Source: a virus
Length of the DNA: 44,386 nucleotides
IMG/VR virus record: IMGVR_UViG_3300036398_002853
Span: 1 to 44,386 of that record
Reading direction: 5' to 3' (one strand)
The notes under the pieces were generated by a model. That model saw only the letters and a list, made by a program, of their open reading frames with translations. It searched no databases and was not told the DNA's origin. Position 1 is the first letter of the stretch. Every line of letters starts with the position of its first letter. Position numbers and translations under genes: made by a program. Positions 1-7,293 of the stretch are shown piece by piece.

Positions 1-156
1 TTTTGCTAATTCTAAAAGTCCGTCAATGCTCCGTCCCTTGTGAACAATCCGCCAAGTGTCGCCGCCGTCGTGAGACTCACATAAACCATAAAGCCCACCC
101 CCGTCGTCGTTGCTCAACAAATCAATGCCGACGATTGGGATGGGCTTTTCACTCAT
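1..156 (-). CDS. Hypothetical protein, 3' end beyond the window
   Basis: The ATG at 156-154 is preceded by a strong AGGAGG Shine-Dalgarno (163-168) and a CTAAATA late-type box (172-178). The frame stays open through all 52 codons to the window edge. The product starts MSEKPIPIVGIDLLSN and continues with a Gly/Asp-rich stretch (DDGGGLYG) and SHDGGDTWRIVHKG. The 'HDGGDTW' segment is reminiscent of the Asp-box (S-x-D-x-G-x-T-W) of sialidase/BNR beta-propellers, but one copy proves nothing. No function is assigned. Its own promoter box separates it from the early-type genes just upstream. Confidence 0.7.
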   Translation of the reverse strand, partial: MSEKPIPIVGIDLLSNDDGGGLYGLCESHDGGDTWRIVHKGRSIDGLLELAK

Positions 157-171
157 GCGTAGCCTCCTACT

Positions 172-178
172 TATTTAG
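172..178 (-). promoter_or_regulatory. T4-type late promoter box (CTAAATA)
   Basis: The minus strand reads CTAAATA 16 nt upstream of the ATG at 156, followed by AGGAGG. The same box precedes many other genes here and resembles the T4 late consensus TATAAATA. Confidence 0.55.
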
Positions 179-216
179 GAAAGCGTTGCTCGGCAATTGC
201 TCTCATTTAGACCAAT

Positions 217-474
217 TCATGCTCCACCTTCTTCCGCAAAGATTTGACCCTTTTCGTGAAGTTCAGAAACACGCAGAATGGGATGGGCAAGAGCGTCCCG
301 AAACCGATTGAGTGATTCGTGCAGCCCTTCAATTGTGTCTCCCAACACGCTTGCAAAATGCGGAGACACAGTAGTAAGCGTTCCGTCTTGATACCCTGCT
401 TCGTGAATTGCAAAGTATTCGTTCTCGGGGTCGGTGTCGTGGTGAACCACGCGATGATTCCATGTGAATTCCAT
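217..474 (-). CDS. Small conserved-looking hypothetical protein (85 aa)
   Basis: I start at the ATG at 474-472 (MEFTWNHRVV), which has AAGGA 10 nt upstream. An in-frame TTG two codons earlier is less likely. The protein resembles a widespread small family that I recall only as hypothetical. Its pattern is 'WNHRVV', then 'FAIHEAGYQ', a Gly turn, then an amphipathic helix (TIEGLHESLNRFRDALAHPIL). There are no catalytic signatures and no membrane segment. It is last in the chain 1103-1891, 790-1083, 497-790, 217-474, with short gaps or overlaps, so it is probably co-transcribed from the promoter at 1898-1925. Confidence 0.75.
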   Translation of the reverse strand: MEFTWNHRVVHHDTDPENEYFAIHEAGYQDGTLTTVSPHFASVLGDTIEGLHESLNRFRDALAHPILRVSELHEKGQIFAEEGGA

Positions 475-496
475 TTTCAATTTTCCTTGCTTGGTG

Positions 497-790
497 TTAG
501 TTAATTATTTTTTGAAAGTCGCTACGAGTCTCGGTCATGTGAGGCATAAACAAGCCCTTCTGCTTGGTCAAGTAATGTCCCCACAGTTGGCGAGCATTTT
601 CCACATCGCAATTCCACCTGCTGAGAATCCTACCGGGTTTGCCGTCGTCGTCTTCCCGAACAACCACTTTGGCTAGATTGAGTTTATTAGACGCGGTTTT
701 GTTGTGAATGACAAACTGCACCCATTCTTGTCGCTTGCCCTTGAATTCGTCTTCAATCTGCATCCAATAGTGAATCACTTCCCATTCCAT
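497..790 (-). CDS. Hypothetical protein with C-terminal ARxLW motif (97 aa)
   Basis: The start ATG at 790-788 overlaps the stop of the upstream gene (TGATG) and has AGGAGG 7 nt upstream, so translational coupling is likely; an in-frame start 48 nt further out is rejected. The protein begins MEWEVIHYWMQIEDEF. Near the C-terminus it has VENARQLWGHYLTKQ, a version of an [A]-R-x-L-W helix shared with four other small minus-strand proteins here. In the middle a basic beta-type segment (NKLNLAKVVVREDDDGKPG) precedes the helix, as in the others. Function unknown. Confidence 0.75.
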   Translation of the reverse strand: MEWEVIHYWMQIEDEFKGKRQEWVQFVIHNKTASNKLNLAKVVVREDDDGKPGRILSRWNCDVENARQLWGHYLTKQKGLFMPHMTETRSDFQKIIN

Positions 791-1083
791 CAGTTGTCCT
801 CCTGATTGTCCATCCATTCCGCAGCAGCAGTCAACCACGCTGCCATTTCGCGCAAATCCAACGAACTCTCAATATCCACATTCACAATGTGGTCATCGTC
901 GCTGCTCTGAACCCGAACAATTCTCTGCTGCCATGTTCGGTCAAACCAAGTGAAAAACTCAACTGTCCTGCCAATCTTTCCGGGTATGCTTATCGTGCCG
1001 GGGGCAGAACGGTTTGCTCGCTCTTCTCGCAGTTTGTTCTTGTTGTTGCGAACTGTCTTGGTCTTTTTCTTTTTGCTTTTCAT
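790..1083 (-). CDS. Lysine-rich small hypothetical protein (97 aa)
   Basis: The start chosen is the ATG at 1083-1081 (MKSKKKKTKTVRNN), 20 nt after the stop of the preceding gene; upstream in-frame codons would run into that gene. The Shine-Dalgarno is weak (AGAAAAG). The first 30 residues are very Lys/Arg-rich, suggesting nucleic-acid contact. They are followed by a predicted beta region (RTVEFFTWFDRTWQQRIVRVQS) and a helix with an AAWLTAAAEWMD segment. The stop overlaps the next start (TGATG). Function unknown. Confidence 0.7.
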   Translation of the reverse strand: MKSKKKKTKTVRNNKNKLREERANRSAPGTISIPGKIGRTVEFFTWFDRTWQQRIVRVQSSDDDHIVNVDIESSLDLREMAAWLTAAAEWMDNQEDN

Positions 1084-1102
1084 TTGTTTTTCTTTTCTGT
1101 AA

Positions 1103-1891
1103 TCAGTTGATTGTATCGCACGGCTCGTATCCACTAGCGATAAGATTGTCCCAAAGCGCACGAGCGTCTTGGACATTCAAAAAATTGTGGATGATACCCG
1201 TGATATCATACTGCTTCTCGCCGTTCTCGTAACGGGTAATCATCACCGTATTATCCCCGTTCTCGTTGTAGACGAATCGCACGACCATGCTGCCATTACG
1301 CAGCATGTAGGTTGCGCCACCCCGCTCCTCTTCGTCCGCAGGAACCGCAGCAGGAACCGCAACAACAGGAGCGGCAGTAGCGGTGCTGCCGTCGTCTTCG
1401 GTGAAGAAGTGGATGTCGCCCGCGATGCCCTTGGCAGACATACGGTCAATGGCTTGCATCTTTGCGTACTTGTCAAACAAGGCTTCGTTGAACTTGCTTG
1501 AGGACGAGAACCACCAGCACTTGCCCACGCTGTCCCACATTGCGCCGTCAGCCTTCGCAATGTCCTTCTGCTCGTAGGGCAGACGCAGCACCACATTGTA
1601 CGGGTGCGTGTGGTTCAGATCGCTCCACTTGATCGCGGAGTTGAACACGGGCGACTTGCGCTCGCCACGGAACATGTTGTGCTTGTTGAACCAGTTCACG
1701 CTGTCCTGCGTGATACGACGCTGCGGAAGCCACCAAGACCACTTCTTGCCGTTGGGCAGGTAACGCGCACCGCGACCCTTGGCTTCGCTGCGAAGAGCGG
1801 TTGCGCCCTTGGTGCGGAACGGAATGTCCAGCCACAGACCGTAGGGAAGCGGCTTGGACGCATCAAAAGTGAAAGTGTAAGAGTTCTGCAT
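1103..1891 (-). CDS. DUF5710-like repeat protein (262 aa)
   Basis: Start at ATG 1891-1889 (MQNSYTFTFDAS). Only 6 nt separate it from a TATACT box, so the mRNA is probably leaderless. Residues about 13-60 (YGLWLDIPFRTKG...WSWWLPQ) and about 95-130 (VVLRLPYEQKDIAKADGAMW, then KCWWF) are two copies of a short domain resembling DUF5710 ('LxVPyxEKDxAKxxGAxWD...W'), which I recall from primase/topoisomerase-associated proteins. An Ala/Pro/Val linker follows. The C-terminal domain (NTVMITRYENG...QDARALWDNLIASGYEP) carries the ARxLW helix shared with small neighbours. It heads a four-gene leftward operon. A nucleic-acid-related role is plausible but unproven. Confidence 0.8.
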   Translation of the reverse strand: MQNSYTFTFDASKPLPYGLWLDIPFRTKGATALRSEAKGRGARYLPNGKKWSWWLPQRRITQDSVNWFNKHNMFRGERKSPVFNSAIKWSDLNHTHPYNVVLRLPYEQKDIAKADGAMWDSVGKCWWFSSSSKFNEALFDKYAKMQAIDRMSAKGIAGDIHFFTEDDGSTATAAPVVAVPAAVPADEEERGGATYMLRNGSMVVRFVYNENGDNTVMITRYENGEKQYDITGIIHNFLNVQDARALWDNLIASGYEPCDTIN

Positions 1892-1897
1892 GTTTCT

Positions 1898-1925
1898 AGT
1901 ATACCAGAACGGGAAACAAAAACAA
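1898..1925 (-). promoter_or_regulatory. Early sigma70-like promoter with almost no leader
   Basis: Minus strand: TTGTTT (1920-1925), 16 nt, TATACT (1898-1903), 6 nt, then the ATG at 1891. The expected transcription start falls on or next to the initiation codon. Confidence 0.65.
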
Positions 1926-1992
1926 GCCCCGCTAGGAGCCTGTTTTCGCAAATAAATTACCGAGTTATCGGACGCTCCGTAAACGCGGTGGT

Positions 1993-2253
1993 TTAGGCGG
2001 GAGGATGCACCTCGACTGCCTTCAAAGAGTCGGGCTTGAAAGAACGCCAACCCTTTGCCTCCAAATCGTAAACAGGAAGCGTATCGCTCTTGCGAGACTG
2101 TTCGCTGCCCTTGGGATGGTGGTCGGACGGAATCATCGTGATGTTCCGTGTGCCGACCAGCACTCGCTCCGTTCCGTCCTTCTTGGTAAACACCAAGCGA
2201 ACGACTGCTCCATTGTCAAGGTACTGCTTCGCGGTTTCGTAGAGAGATGTCAT
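1993..2253 (-). CDS. WYL_2 (DUF2693)-like small protein (86 aa)
   Basis: Start ATG 2253-2251, 6 nt from a consensus TATACT box, so probably leaderless. The pattern 'VRLVFTKKDGTERVLVGTRN', then 'IP', then 'LPVYDLEAKGWRSFKPDSLK' matches what I recall of the WYL_2/DUF2693 family found in T4-like phages: a small beta-barrel with a K-x-D-G-x-x-R hairpin and a 'vyDl..kGWRsf..dsi' end. The length fits the family. The molecular role is unknown; WYL-type folds often bind nucleic acids or nucleotides. It is a single-gene unit with its own promoter, upstream of the 1103-1891 operon. Confidence 0.8.
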   Translation of the reverse strand: MTSLYETAKQYLDNGAVVRLVFTKKDGTERVLVGTRNITMIPSDHHPKGSEQSRKSDTLPVYDLEAKGWRSFKPDSLKAVEVHPPA

Positions 2254-2259
2254 GTGAGT

Positions 2260-2287
2260 AGTATAGCGTGTTGTGGGTGGTTGTCAA
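2260..2287 (-). promoter_or_regulatory. Early sigma70-like promoter, near-perfect consensus
   Basis: Minus strand: TTGACA (2282-2287), 16 nt, TATACT (2260-2265), 6 nt, then the ATG at 2253. This is the best example of the leaderless class in the window. Confidence 0.8.
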
Positions 2288-2315
2288 GTGGGTGGGTGGA
2301 GTTTTGTATATTTAA

Positions 2316-2807
2316 TTACTCGTCGTGCAGTTCGCCAACCTCGTCATCACCCAATTCCCAAGTAATTTCGGGTTGAGGAATCCCTGAACCGTCACCGTCT
2401 GCAATAAGTGAAATCATATCACCGTCAAATGTGTAGAACGCCACAGGTCGGGCAGGGTAGCCAGCCCTCTTCAGGATTTGAACCATTCGCATTCGTCCCA
2501 CAGGATTCAACGAGTGGCAAATTGCTTCTCCAATATGTGGAGTGTGTTCACGAATCCAATCAGCAATAGCCGTACCGTCACGCCACCCCTGCTTTTCGCT
2601 AGAGTAGTGAGCGTCCTCAAGATCGTGATCCAAAAACACCACATCCCACTTTCCGTTTTGAAGTTGTGTAATGGCTTCGTCGTAATTCTGCGCCCACACA
2701 AATTCCACATGGGCGGTTTCAGCCCGCTTATACAGGTCTGTGAAAATATCCCAACGCTCGCGCATGTCGTCTACAAAAAGAATTCGTCGCTTGTTTTTTG
2801 TGCTCAT
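2316..2807 (-). CDS. Cyclic-phosphate processing receiver (cREC)-like protein (163 aa)
   Basis: Start at ATG 2807-2805 (MSTKNKRRILFVDDM); the further in-frame start lacks a ribosome site. Residues 9-15 (ILFVDDM), 56-63 (VVFLDHDL) and 97-103 (CHSLNPVG region) form the DD / DHDL / HSxNPxG signature that I recall for the cREC receiver-like domain ('cyclic-phosphate processing receiver'). That domain has been linked to RNA-repair or cyclic-phosphate conflict systems. Acidic residues D13, D14, D60 and D62 and His98 would form the active site. The C-terminal 40 residues are acidic and not part of the fold. Family recall is fairly firm; the biochemical role is inferred only. Confidence 0.75.
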   Translation of the reverse strand: MSTKNKRRILFVDDMRERWDIFTDLYKRAETAHVEFVWAQNYDEAITQLQNGKWDVVFLDHDLEDAHYSSEKQGWRDGTAIADWIREHTPHIGEAICHSLNPVGRMRMVQILKRAGYPARPVAFYTFDGDMISLIADGDGSGIPQPEITWELGDDEVGELHDE

Positions 2808-2900
2808 TTTATCTCTTGTTTGAAAGTAGTAAACGGGTAAGAAACGCCCAAAACAGAAATCGTCCAAGATTTCTCCAATTGATTTCAGGAAAATTCGTGT

Positions 2901-3446
2901 TCATGCTTCTAGGGCGTAAGTATCATGTGTGTATATTTTCCGCGAACTCTTTCGCTTTTGTATACGGGACAAACGGGGCATTCGGGTCACGGGATGATAC
3001 GAATCAATTCCGTTGGGATGCTCTGAAACGCGAAAGAATTCCGAAGGCAGGTCTGATTGCCCCGTATAGTCGGGATATCCGCCCGTGAAGTGGTTCCAAC
3101 TGAACATGTTTGAAACCACATCACGATATTTACAGGCTCGCAAGTAATTCAACACAGTCTCACATCTCTCTGGAGTAACCGTGCCCACAGGAATCCATCC
3201 GTCGCTGATGAAACCGTCCCACAGGTCGCGTGACACCGTTGTATCACACCGCACAAGGTGTACAGGTAAAGAGTAGATGCCGTTGGAAGGAGGATTGGCG
3301 TAATCGTAGAACTGCCTAGACGAGTATTGGCAAACCACAAACCGATTGGTCACGGTGCGTTCAAAGCACACGCAGTCGGGCAGCGATGGGTCGTTAATTT
3401 TGGGGTGACGCAGCAGCCACATGTCTACGAGTTCAGGCTTGTCCAT
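2901..3446 (-). CDS. Hypothetical protein (181 aa)
   Basis: Start at ATG 3446-3444 (MDKPELVDMWLLRHP), 7 nt from a TATATT box; an in-frame ATG two codons upstream would lie inside the spacer. The protein is unrecognised. It has a central 'VHLVRCDTTVSRDLWDGFISDGWIPVGTV' region (residues about 69-97) containing the R-x-L-W-x-x-[FL]-[IV]-x-x-G-W motif also seen in the products of 1103-1891, 497-790, 10040-10480 and 10484-10879. The C-terminus is basic (RLSRIQKRKSSRK). It is probably a monocistronic early gene. Confidence 0.75.
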   Translation of the reverse strand: MDKPELVDMWLLRHPKINDPSLPDCVCFERTVTNRFVVCQYSSRQFYDYANPPSNGIYSLPVHLVRCDTTVSRDLWDGFISDGWIPVGTVTPERCETVLNYLRACKYRDVVSNMFSWNHFTGGYPDYTGQSDLPSEFFRVSEHPNGIDSYHPVTRMPRLSRIQKRKSSRKIYTHDTYALEA

Positions 3447-3453
3447 ACACACA

Positions 3454-3481
3454 AATATACCACATTTCCTGCACGGGTCAA
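3454..3481 (-). promoter_or_regulatory. Early sigma70-like promoter
   Basis: Minus strand: TTGACC (3476-3481), 16 nt, TATATT (3454-3459), 7 nt, then the ATG at 3446. Same geometry as the other leaderless promoters. Confidence 0.7.
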
Positions 3482-3589
3482 GCCCTACGGATATTTTTTT
3501 CTCAAAGCAGACAAAACAAATATTGCGCTGCTGGTTTTGTTGTGGACTTTAGGGATTAGTAATAGGTCAAGTTTACTTTCATAAATTTT

Positions 3590-3617
3590 TTGGTGAACAC
3601 ACAGAGTTCTATATACA
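3590..3617 (+). promoter_or_regulatory. Sigma70-like promoter for a candidate small RNA
   Basis: TTGGTG (3590-3595), 16 nt, TATACA (3612-3617), so a transcript would begin near 3624. No gene follows on this strand before the terminator at 3667-3698. Confidence 0.4.
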
Positions 3618-3623
3618 TAACCT

Positions 3624-3698
3624 TTACCCGTATTGTTGAAAGTAGCGAAGCATCACTCCCGTAGAGCAGCCCCTCCACCCGAGGGGCTGTTTCTTTTT
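3624..3698 (+). ncRNA. Candidate small RNA (~75 nt)
   Basis: A 16-nt-spaced promoter and a strong intrinsic terminator enclose about 75 nt with no usable reading frame. The stretch from 3447 to 3754 otherwise holds only the promoter of the 2901-3446 gene and terminators. The RNA would have a free 5' part with a weak CTTT/AAAG pairing and a 9-bp terminator stem. The only evidence is this arrangement; a decoy or antisense role cannot be judged from sequence. Confidence 0.35.
3667..3698 (+). terminator. Intrinsic terminator (plus strand)
   Basis: The 9-bp stem CAGCCCCTC / GAGGGGCTG (3667-3675 with 3681-3689) is followed by a T-rich tail (3690-3698). Confidence 0.75.
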
Positions 3699-3700
3699 GG

Positions 3701-3730
3701 AAAAGAAAAAGGGCGGCATTTCTGCCGCCC
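3701..3730 (-). terminator. Intrinsic terminator of the adhesin genes
   Basis: Minus strand: GGGCGGCA-GAAA-TGCCGCCC (3730-3711) followed by TTTTTCTTTT. It lies 25 nt past the stop of the 3755-5422 gene. Confidence 0.85.
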
Positions 3731-3754
3731 CCTTCTTTGTGTATTGTTTTAATT

Positions 3755-5422
3755 TTATTCGAACTGATCGCCAATATCTGCTTCCAATTGGGTAGAAGAT
3801 ATGTTGATGTTGGTTCCGTCCTTTGGAATCAACCGTGAAGCAGTACTCTTGAATGCAACAGTAGTGTCCATTCCCTTGTGATTGGGTGCTTGGCTCAAAT
3901 CCAACACAGAGTCGCCAAACATGGTGAGTTGAGCGACTTCCACATTGTTTTGATCGGCAATTCCGGAAGCAGGATAGAAACTGCCTCCGTACATTACCGC
4001 CTCGTTAGTGTTTAGATTGCCAAGAACTCCAATGTTCCACTCGTATCCGCTGCCGTTCATGTTGTAGATGTAATTTATCGTAGACAGGTTAGTTCCCTTT
4101 GTGTTTGCATCACTTGATGGGTATCCAACCGTACAGATAGAACCAGCACTCAAACCATTTGAACCTAGTACTCCACTAACGGTTGGATTTAGTATCAGGT
4201 TTCCATTGGTTGTAACTATCACTGTTCCTGCTGTGCCACCTGATGCACCGCCCTCGTATTGCGGATATGTGCAAACGAATCCACTGGTTGATGTGATATC
4301 GCCTTCCACATTCAGTGTTGATACTGATTTTACAATACCGTTTGAAGAGTCTCCAATTCGTAGTGTTCGTGTGTTGCTGCTTTGGTCAAACGAAATGATA
4401 TTATAATCGGTATAACTAAAAGGTTGTCCACCAGAGAATCCATTAGACACAAAAACTGGACTATTGGAACTAGTTGAATAAGCGTATCCAAATGCTGGTG
4501 CTAATACAAACTTATTGCAAACAAGCCCATTACCAAAAACGCTTCCTGATTTGGTGGATATCTGTCCCGTAACCGAATTCCAAAAACCAGCAATAATAGA
4601 ATCACCGTGTGGCAAAACATCGCCAATCGTGGTTGTTACGCCGGGTATTGCTCCATTATAAGCAGATTTATTTTGTTCAGTGCCTAATTTTGGAAGATTA
4701 CCAACCGATGCTATCGAATAAAAATTATACGAACCGTCGTATGCGTAAGTTACCCCACCGAATGTGAATCCACTTCCAGCAGTATACCCACGGAAATAGC
4801 AACGAGTCGGATAGAAGGAACCATCGTATACATATCCCATTGTTCTAATAAACTTTTCACCTTGGAATTGGGTTGGCTTTGATAGTGTAAGAGTTGCAGC
4901 AGTTGCACCAGTGGAACCAAAATTTGAACTAAAGTATGCTGCGGTTTCTTCTCCGTCAGCGGTGCTTCCAGTTACACCGAACGCTTGTGCGGTAAACCCT
5001 AGTCTTCGGCATTGTGCTGCCCATTCGTTCAGAATGGTAGTGTTCAATTCACCACCAATTTGCGAGAACGGATATGAGGGTTGTACAGTAATATAAACTG
5101 ATCCTTTTTTAGCACTAATGGTTGAGCCTGCCGTGGTTCCACTCCAAGTCAAAGTAAGTCCAGTACCAGTACCAGTGGTTAAACCACCAAAAAGACACGG
5201 CGAAAATGTGGGAATAGCAACAGGAGTATAAGCACTTGCTGCACCATAAACTGATCCAAAATAGACATAATCTCCACCGTATGGTAGACGAGATGGAGTA
5301 ACCCATTTTGCAAGAGTTGATCCTGCAACTGCGCTACTTGTGATTCGCCAATTCCCCAAACTGTGCCAAGACAAAGAGTTGATGTTTCCAGCGGTTGATC
5401 CTACCCAGTAGTAATTTGCCAT
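3755..5422 (-). CDS. Glycine-rich adhesin-like structural protein, paralog of its upstream neighbour (555 aa)
   Basis: Start ATG 5422-5420, with AAGGAAAC upstream. The N-terminus (NYYWVGSTAGNINSLSWHS) is a W-V-G-S-T-A...W motif I associate with phage and bacterial surface or fibre proteins. The rest is Gly/Ser/Thr/Asn-rich with short beta-type repeats, no signal peptide and no membrane segment. It aligns along its whole length with the product of 5450-7063: shared YPFSQIGG...LNEWA (about 115-135), C-F-R-G near 210, TIGYPS-type turns, and a C-terminal DLSxAPxxxG...RLIP block. It is probably a receptor-binding or decoration protein of the virion. It ends at a strong terminator and is likely the second gene of a two-gene late operon. 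Confidence 0.75.
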   Translation of the reverse strand: MANYYWVGSTAGNINSLSWHSLGNWRITSSAVAGSTLAKWVTPSRLPYGGDYVYFGSVYGAASAYTPVAIPTFSPCLFGGLTTGTGTGLTLTWSGTTAGSTISAKKGSVYITVQPSYPFSQIGGELNTTILNEWAAQCRRLGFTAQAFGVTGSTADGEETAAYFSSNFGSTGATAATLTLSKPTQFQGEKFIRTMGYVYDGSFYPTRCYFRGYTAGSGFTFGGVTYAYDGSYNFYSIASVGNLPKLGTEQNKSAYNGAIPGVTTTIGDVLPHGDSIIAGFWNSVTGQISTKSGSVFGNGLVCNKFVLAPAFGYAYSTSSNSPVFVSNGFSGGQPFSYTDYNIISFDQSSNTRTLRIGDSSNGIVKSVSTLNVEGDITSTSGFVCTYPQYEGGASGGTAGTVIVTTNGNLILNPTVSGVLGSNGLSAGSICTVGYPSSDANTKGTNLSTINYIYNMNGSGYEWNIGVLGNLNTNEAVMYGGSFYPASGIADQNNVEVAQLTMFGDSVLDLSQAPNHKGMDTTVAFKSTASRLIPKDGTNINISSTQLEADIGDQFE

Positions 5423-5449
5423 TGTGGTGTTTCCTTTTTAGATTTTAGA

Positions 5450-7063
5450 TTACTGCTCGCTTGCTAATTCGTCCGAACCAAGAGTGAGACGGGTTCCAAT
5501 GTTTGGAATGATTCGTACACCCGTGGAATAGCACTTGACGGTACTGACGAATCCACGGTACGAAGGTGCTCGGCTCAAATCAACCACGGCTACACCGTTT
5601 GCAATAATATTGGTTATGGTTAGAGTGTCGTTGTTTCCGATGTACGGCGACACATACACAGTTCCACCAAACGAGTACAGATTTGTGGTGGTAAAGTTGC
5701 CCTGAATCTCAATGTTCCATTCTGGGCCAACTCCTGCATTGCTGTACAGGTTGGTAATGGTGGTAAGGTTTTGTTCTTTCAGATTTGCTGTGGTTGACGG
5801 ATAGCCAATGGTGCAAACGGGTGGCACAGAATCGTCTTCTCCGATTGGTGGAGACAACCACAGGCTACCGGGGAACACTTCAGTATTGGTTGATCCACCT
5901 GATAGTCCGGCAGAAGCCTGTACGGCACAAGTAAATCCTCCATTGGGAGTAATATCACCTTCAATATTGACTACCCCAATAGAGTTCATGTAACCCACGG
6001 TTCCGTATGTGCCAAGAATCAAATACCGAGCAGTACTGGTTTGACTCATGGTCAGATTACCTAGATTAAATCCACTATACGATGTGCTGTTGGTGCGTGT
6101 GGTGTAGTGGTTGGGATACGAGGCTGTGGTATTTTCGTAACCGTGATTGGGTGACAACTGAATCAGGTTAGCGTTGAGTGAATCCAGTTCAATGTCTCCA
6201 CCGGTGCTGTTGTTGATTTGAGTAATGCTGTTCCAATTTCCAGCAAGTGACACAGAACCGTGAGTGTATATGCTGCCGTTTGGGGTAGGAACTGTTCCGG
6301 TAGATGCTCCGCTGTTTTGTGCGGTTCCGTATGGGCGCACTATCGCGCTGCCACGCTTATAGAAATTTTCAGAACCGTCAACCTTGTATGCGGTAATGCC
6401 TGAACCGCAAGCACCAGTTACACCACGGAAAAAGCACTTGGTTGGGCTTTGTGAGTAATCAGTAACCGTTCCCTTTACACGAATGTATTTTTCATTTTCA
6501 AAATCTGTTGGTCTGGAAACACCAAACCCGCCGGTTCCACTAAACACACTAATCGAGAATGTTGCAGAAGTTGTGCCTTCCACTTTTCCGGGATCCAAAA
6601 CAAACAATGAAGTGTTTGGATACCCATTGTTTCTAACAGTTTCCGCCCATTCGTTTAGAACGGTGCTAGTCAAATCGCCACCTATTTGTGAGAACGGGTA
6701 TGTGGGGCGAACAGTCAGATAAATTTCTCCAAACCTTTCAAGAGTGGTTCCGCCTGCTGTGGAACCGTACCATTGTGCTGTTGCGCCGTCTGCAAGGGTG
6801 TTTCCTGTTGATGTTCCACCAAACAGAAGTGGAGAGTAGATTACTGGTGCTACTGGTTCATATTTCCCTGCGGGTTCGGTGCTGTGTCCAAAATATACAA
6901 TATCGCCACCCATAGGAAAACGGTCTGCTGCCGATAGAGTTGCAACTGTGGCTCCGGGTGTGTTTGGAATAACCAAAGTTCTCCAATTTCCTAGACCGCT
7001 CCAAGACAGAGAATCGTTGCTGTCAGCAGTAGAACCTACCCAGTAAAATGTTTGTGATGGCAT
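5450..7063 (-). CDS. Glycine-rich adhesin-like structural protein (537 aa)
   Basis: Start ATG 7063-7061, preceded by AAGGAAATCC and, 54 nt upstream, an ATAAATA late-type box. The N-terminal motif is FYWVGSTADSNDSLSWSG. The body is beta-rich, Gly/Thr/Ser/Asn-rich and ends with DLSRAPSYRG and a RIIP segment that matches its downstream paralog. The gap between the two genes is 27 nt. Tandem duplication followed by divergence is typical for phage receptor-binding or fibre-tip proteins, but no chaperone or defined fibre domain is visible. The exact virion position is unknown. Confidence 0.75.
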   Translation of the reverse strand: MPSQTFYWVGSTADSNDSLSWSGLGNWRTLVIPNTPGATVATLSAADRFPMGGDIVYFGHSTEPAGKYEPVAPVIYSPLLFGGTSTGNTLADGATAQWYGSTAGGTTLERFGEIYLTVRPTYPFSQIGGDLTSTVLNEWAETVRNNGYPNTSLFVLDPGKVEGTTSATFSISVFSGTGGFGVSRPTDFENEKYIRVKGTVTDYSQSPTKCFFRGVTGACGSGITAYKVDGSENFYKRGSAIVRPYGTAQNSGASTGTVPTPNGSIYTHGSVSLAGNWNSITQINNSTGGDIELDSLNANLIQLSPNHGYENTTASYPNHYTTRTNSTSYSGFNLGNLTMSQTSTARYLILGTYGTVGYMNSIGVVNIEGDITPNGGFTCAVQASAGLSGGSTNTEVFPGSLWLSPPIGEDDSVPPVCTIGYPSTTANLKEQNLTTITNLYSNAGVGPEWNIEIQGNFTTTNLYSFGGTVYVSPYIGNNDTLTITNIIANGVAVVDLSRAPSYRGFVSTVKCYSTGVRIIPNIGTRLTLGSDELASEQ

Positions 7064-7116
7064 TTGGATTTCCTTGAATGGCGGGGGGTATCACGACAAA
7101 TTTGTCAATTTTAGAG

Positions 7117-7123
7117 TATTTAT
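7117..7123 (-). promoter_or_regulatory. Late-type promoter box (ATAAATA)
   Basis: The minus strand reads ATAAATA 54 nt upstream of the adhesin-like gene starting at 7063. Confidence 0.45.
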
Positions 7124-7227
7124 GCTTGCAGACGCTCCCACTATCCAACAATAAAAAATACACCAGTCCCCGTTTCTGCACCAAAAACAGGCAACACCGA
7201 ATAAAGTATGGGATGGGGTTGTGTGAT

Positions 7228-7269
7228 CCTCCACAAGCCACGCTAGATACTGCACCCTTCGTGTGGAGG
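7228..7269. repeat. Inverted repeat in the leader of the outer-membrane protein gene
   Basis: CCTCCACA (7228-7235) pairs with TGTGGAGG (7262-7269) across a 26-nt loop, ending 11 nt before the AAGGAGA ribosome site. It could form an mRNA hairpin or serve as an operator. I saw no clear promoter in 7124-7227. Confidence 0.5.
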
Positions 7270-7293
7270 GCATTTTCTTAAAGGAGAAGATTG

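Noticed and set aside
2316-2807. Two-component response regulator
   Set aside because: The DD and DHDL residues resemble a receiver, but the HSxNPxG motif and absence of a kinase or output domain point to cREC instead.
3611-3620. TATACATAA as a late promoter box
   Set aside because: It does not match CTAAATA/ATAAATA; it fits better as the -10 box of a sigma70-type promoter.
7078-7281. Plus-strand frame of 67 codons upstream of the outer-membrane protein gene
   Set aside because: No ribosome site, unremarkable composition, and it overlaps the inverted repeat and leader of the next gene.
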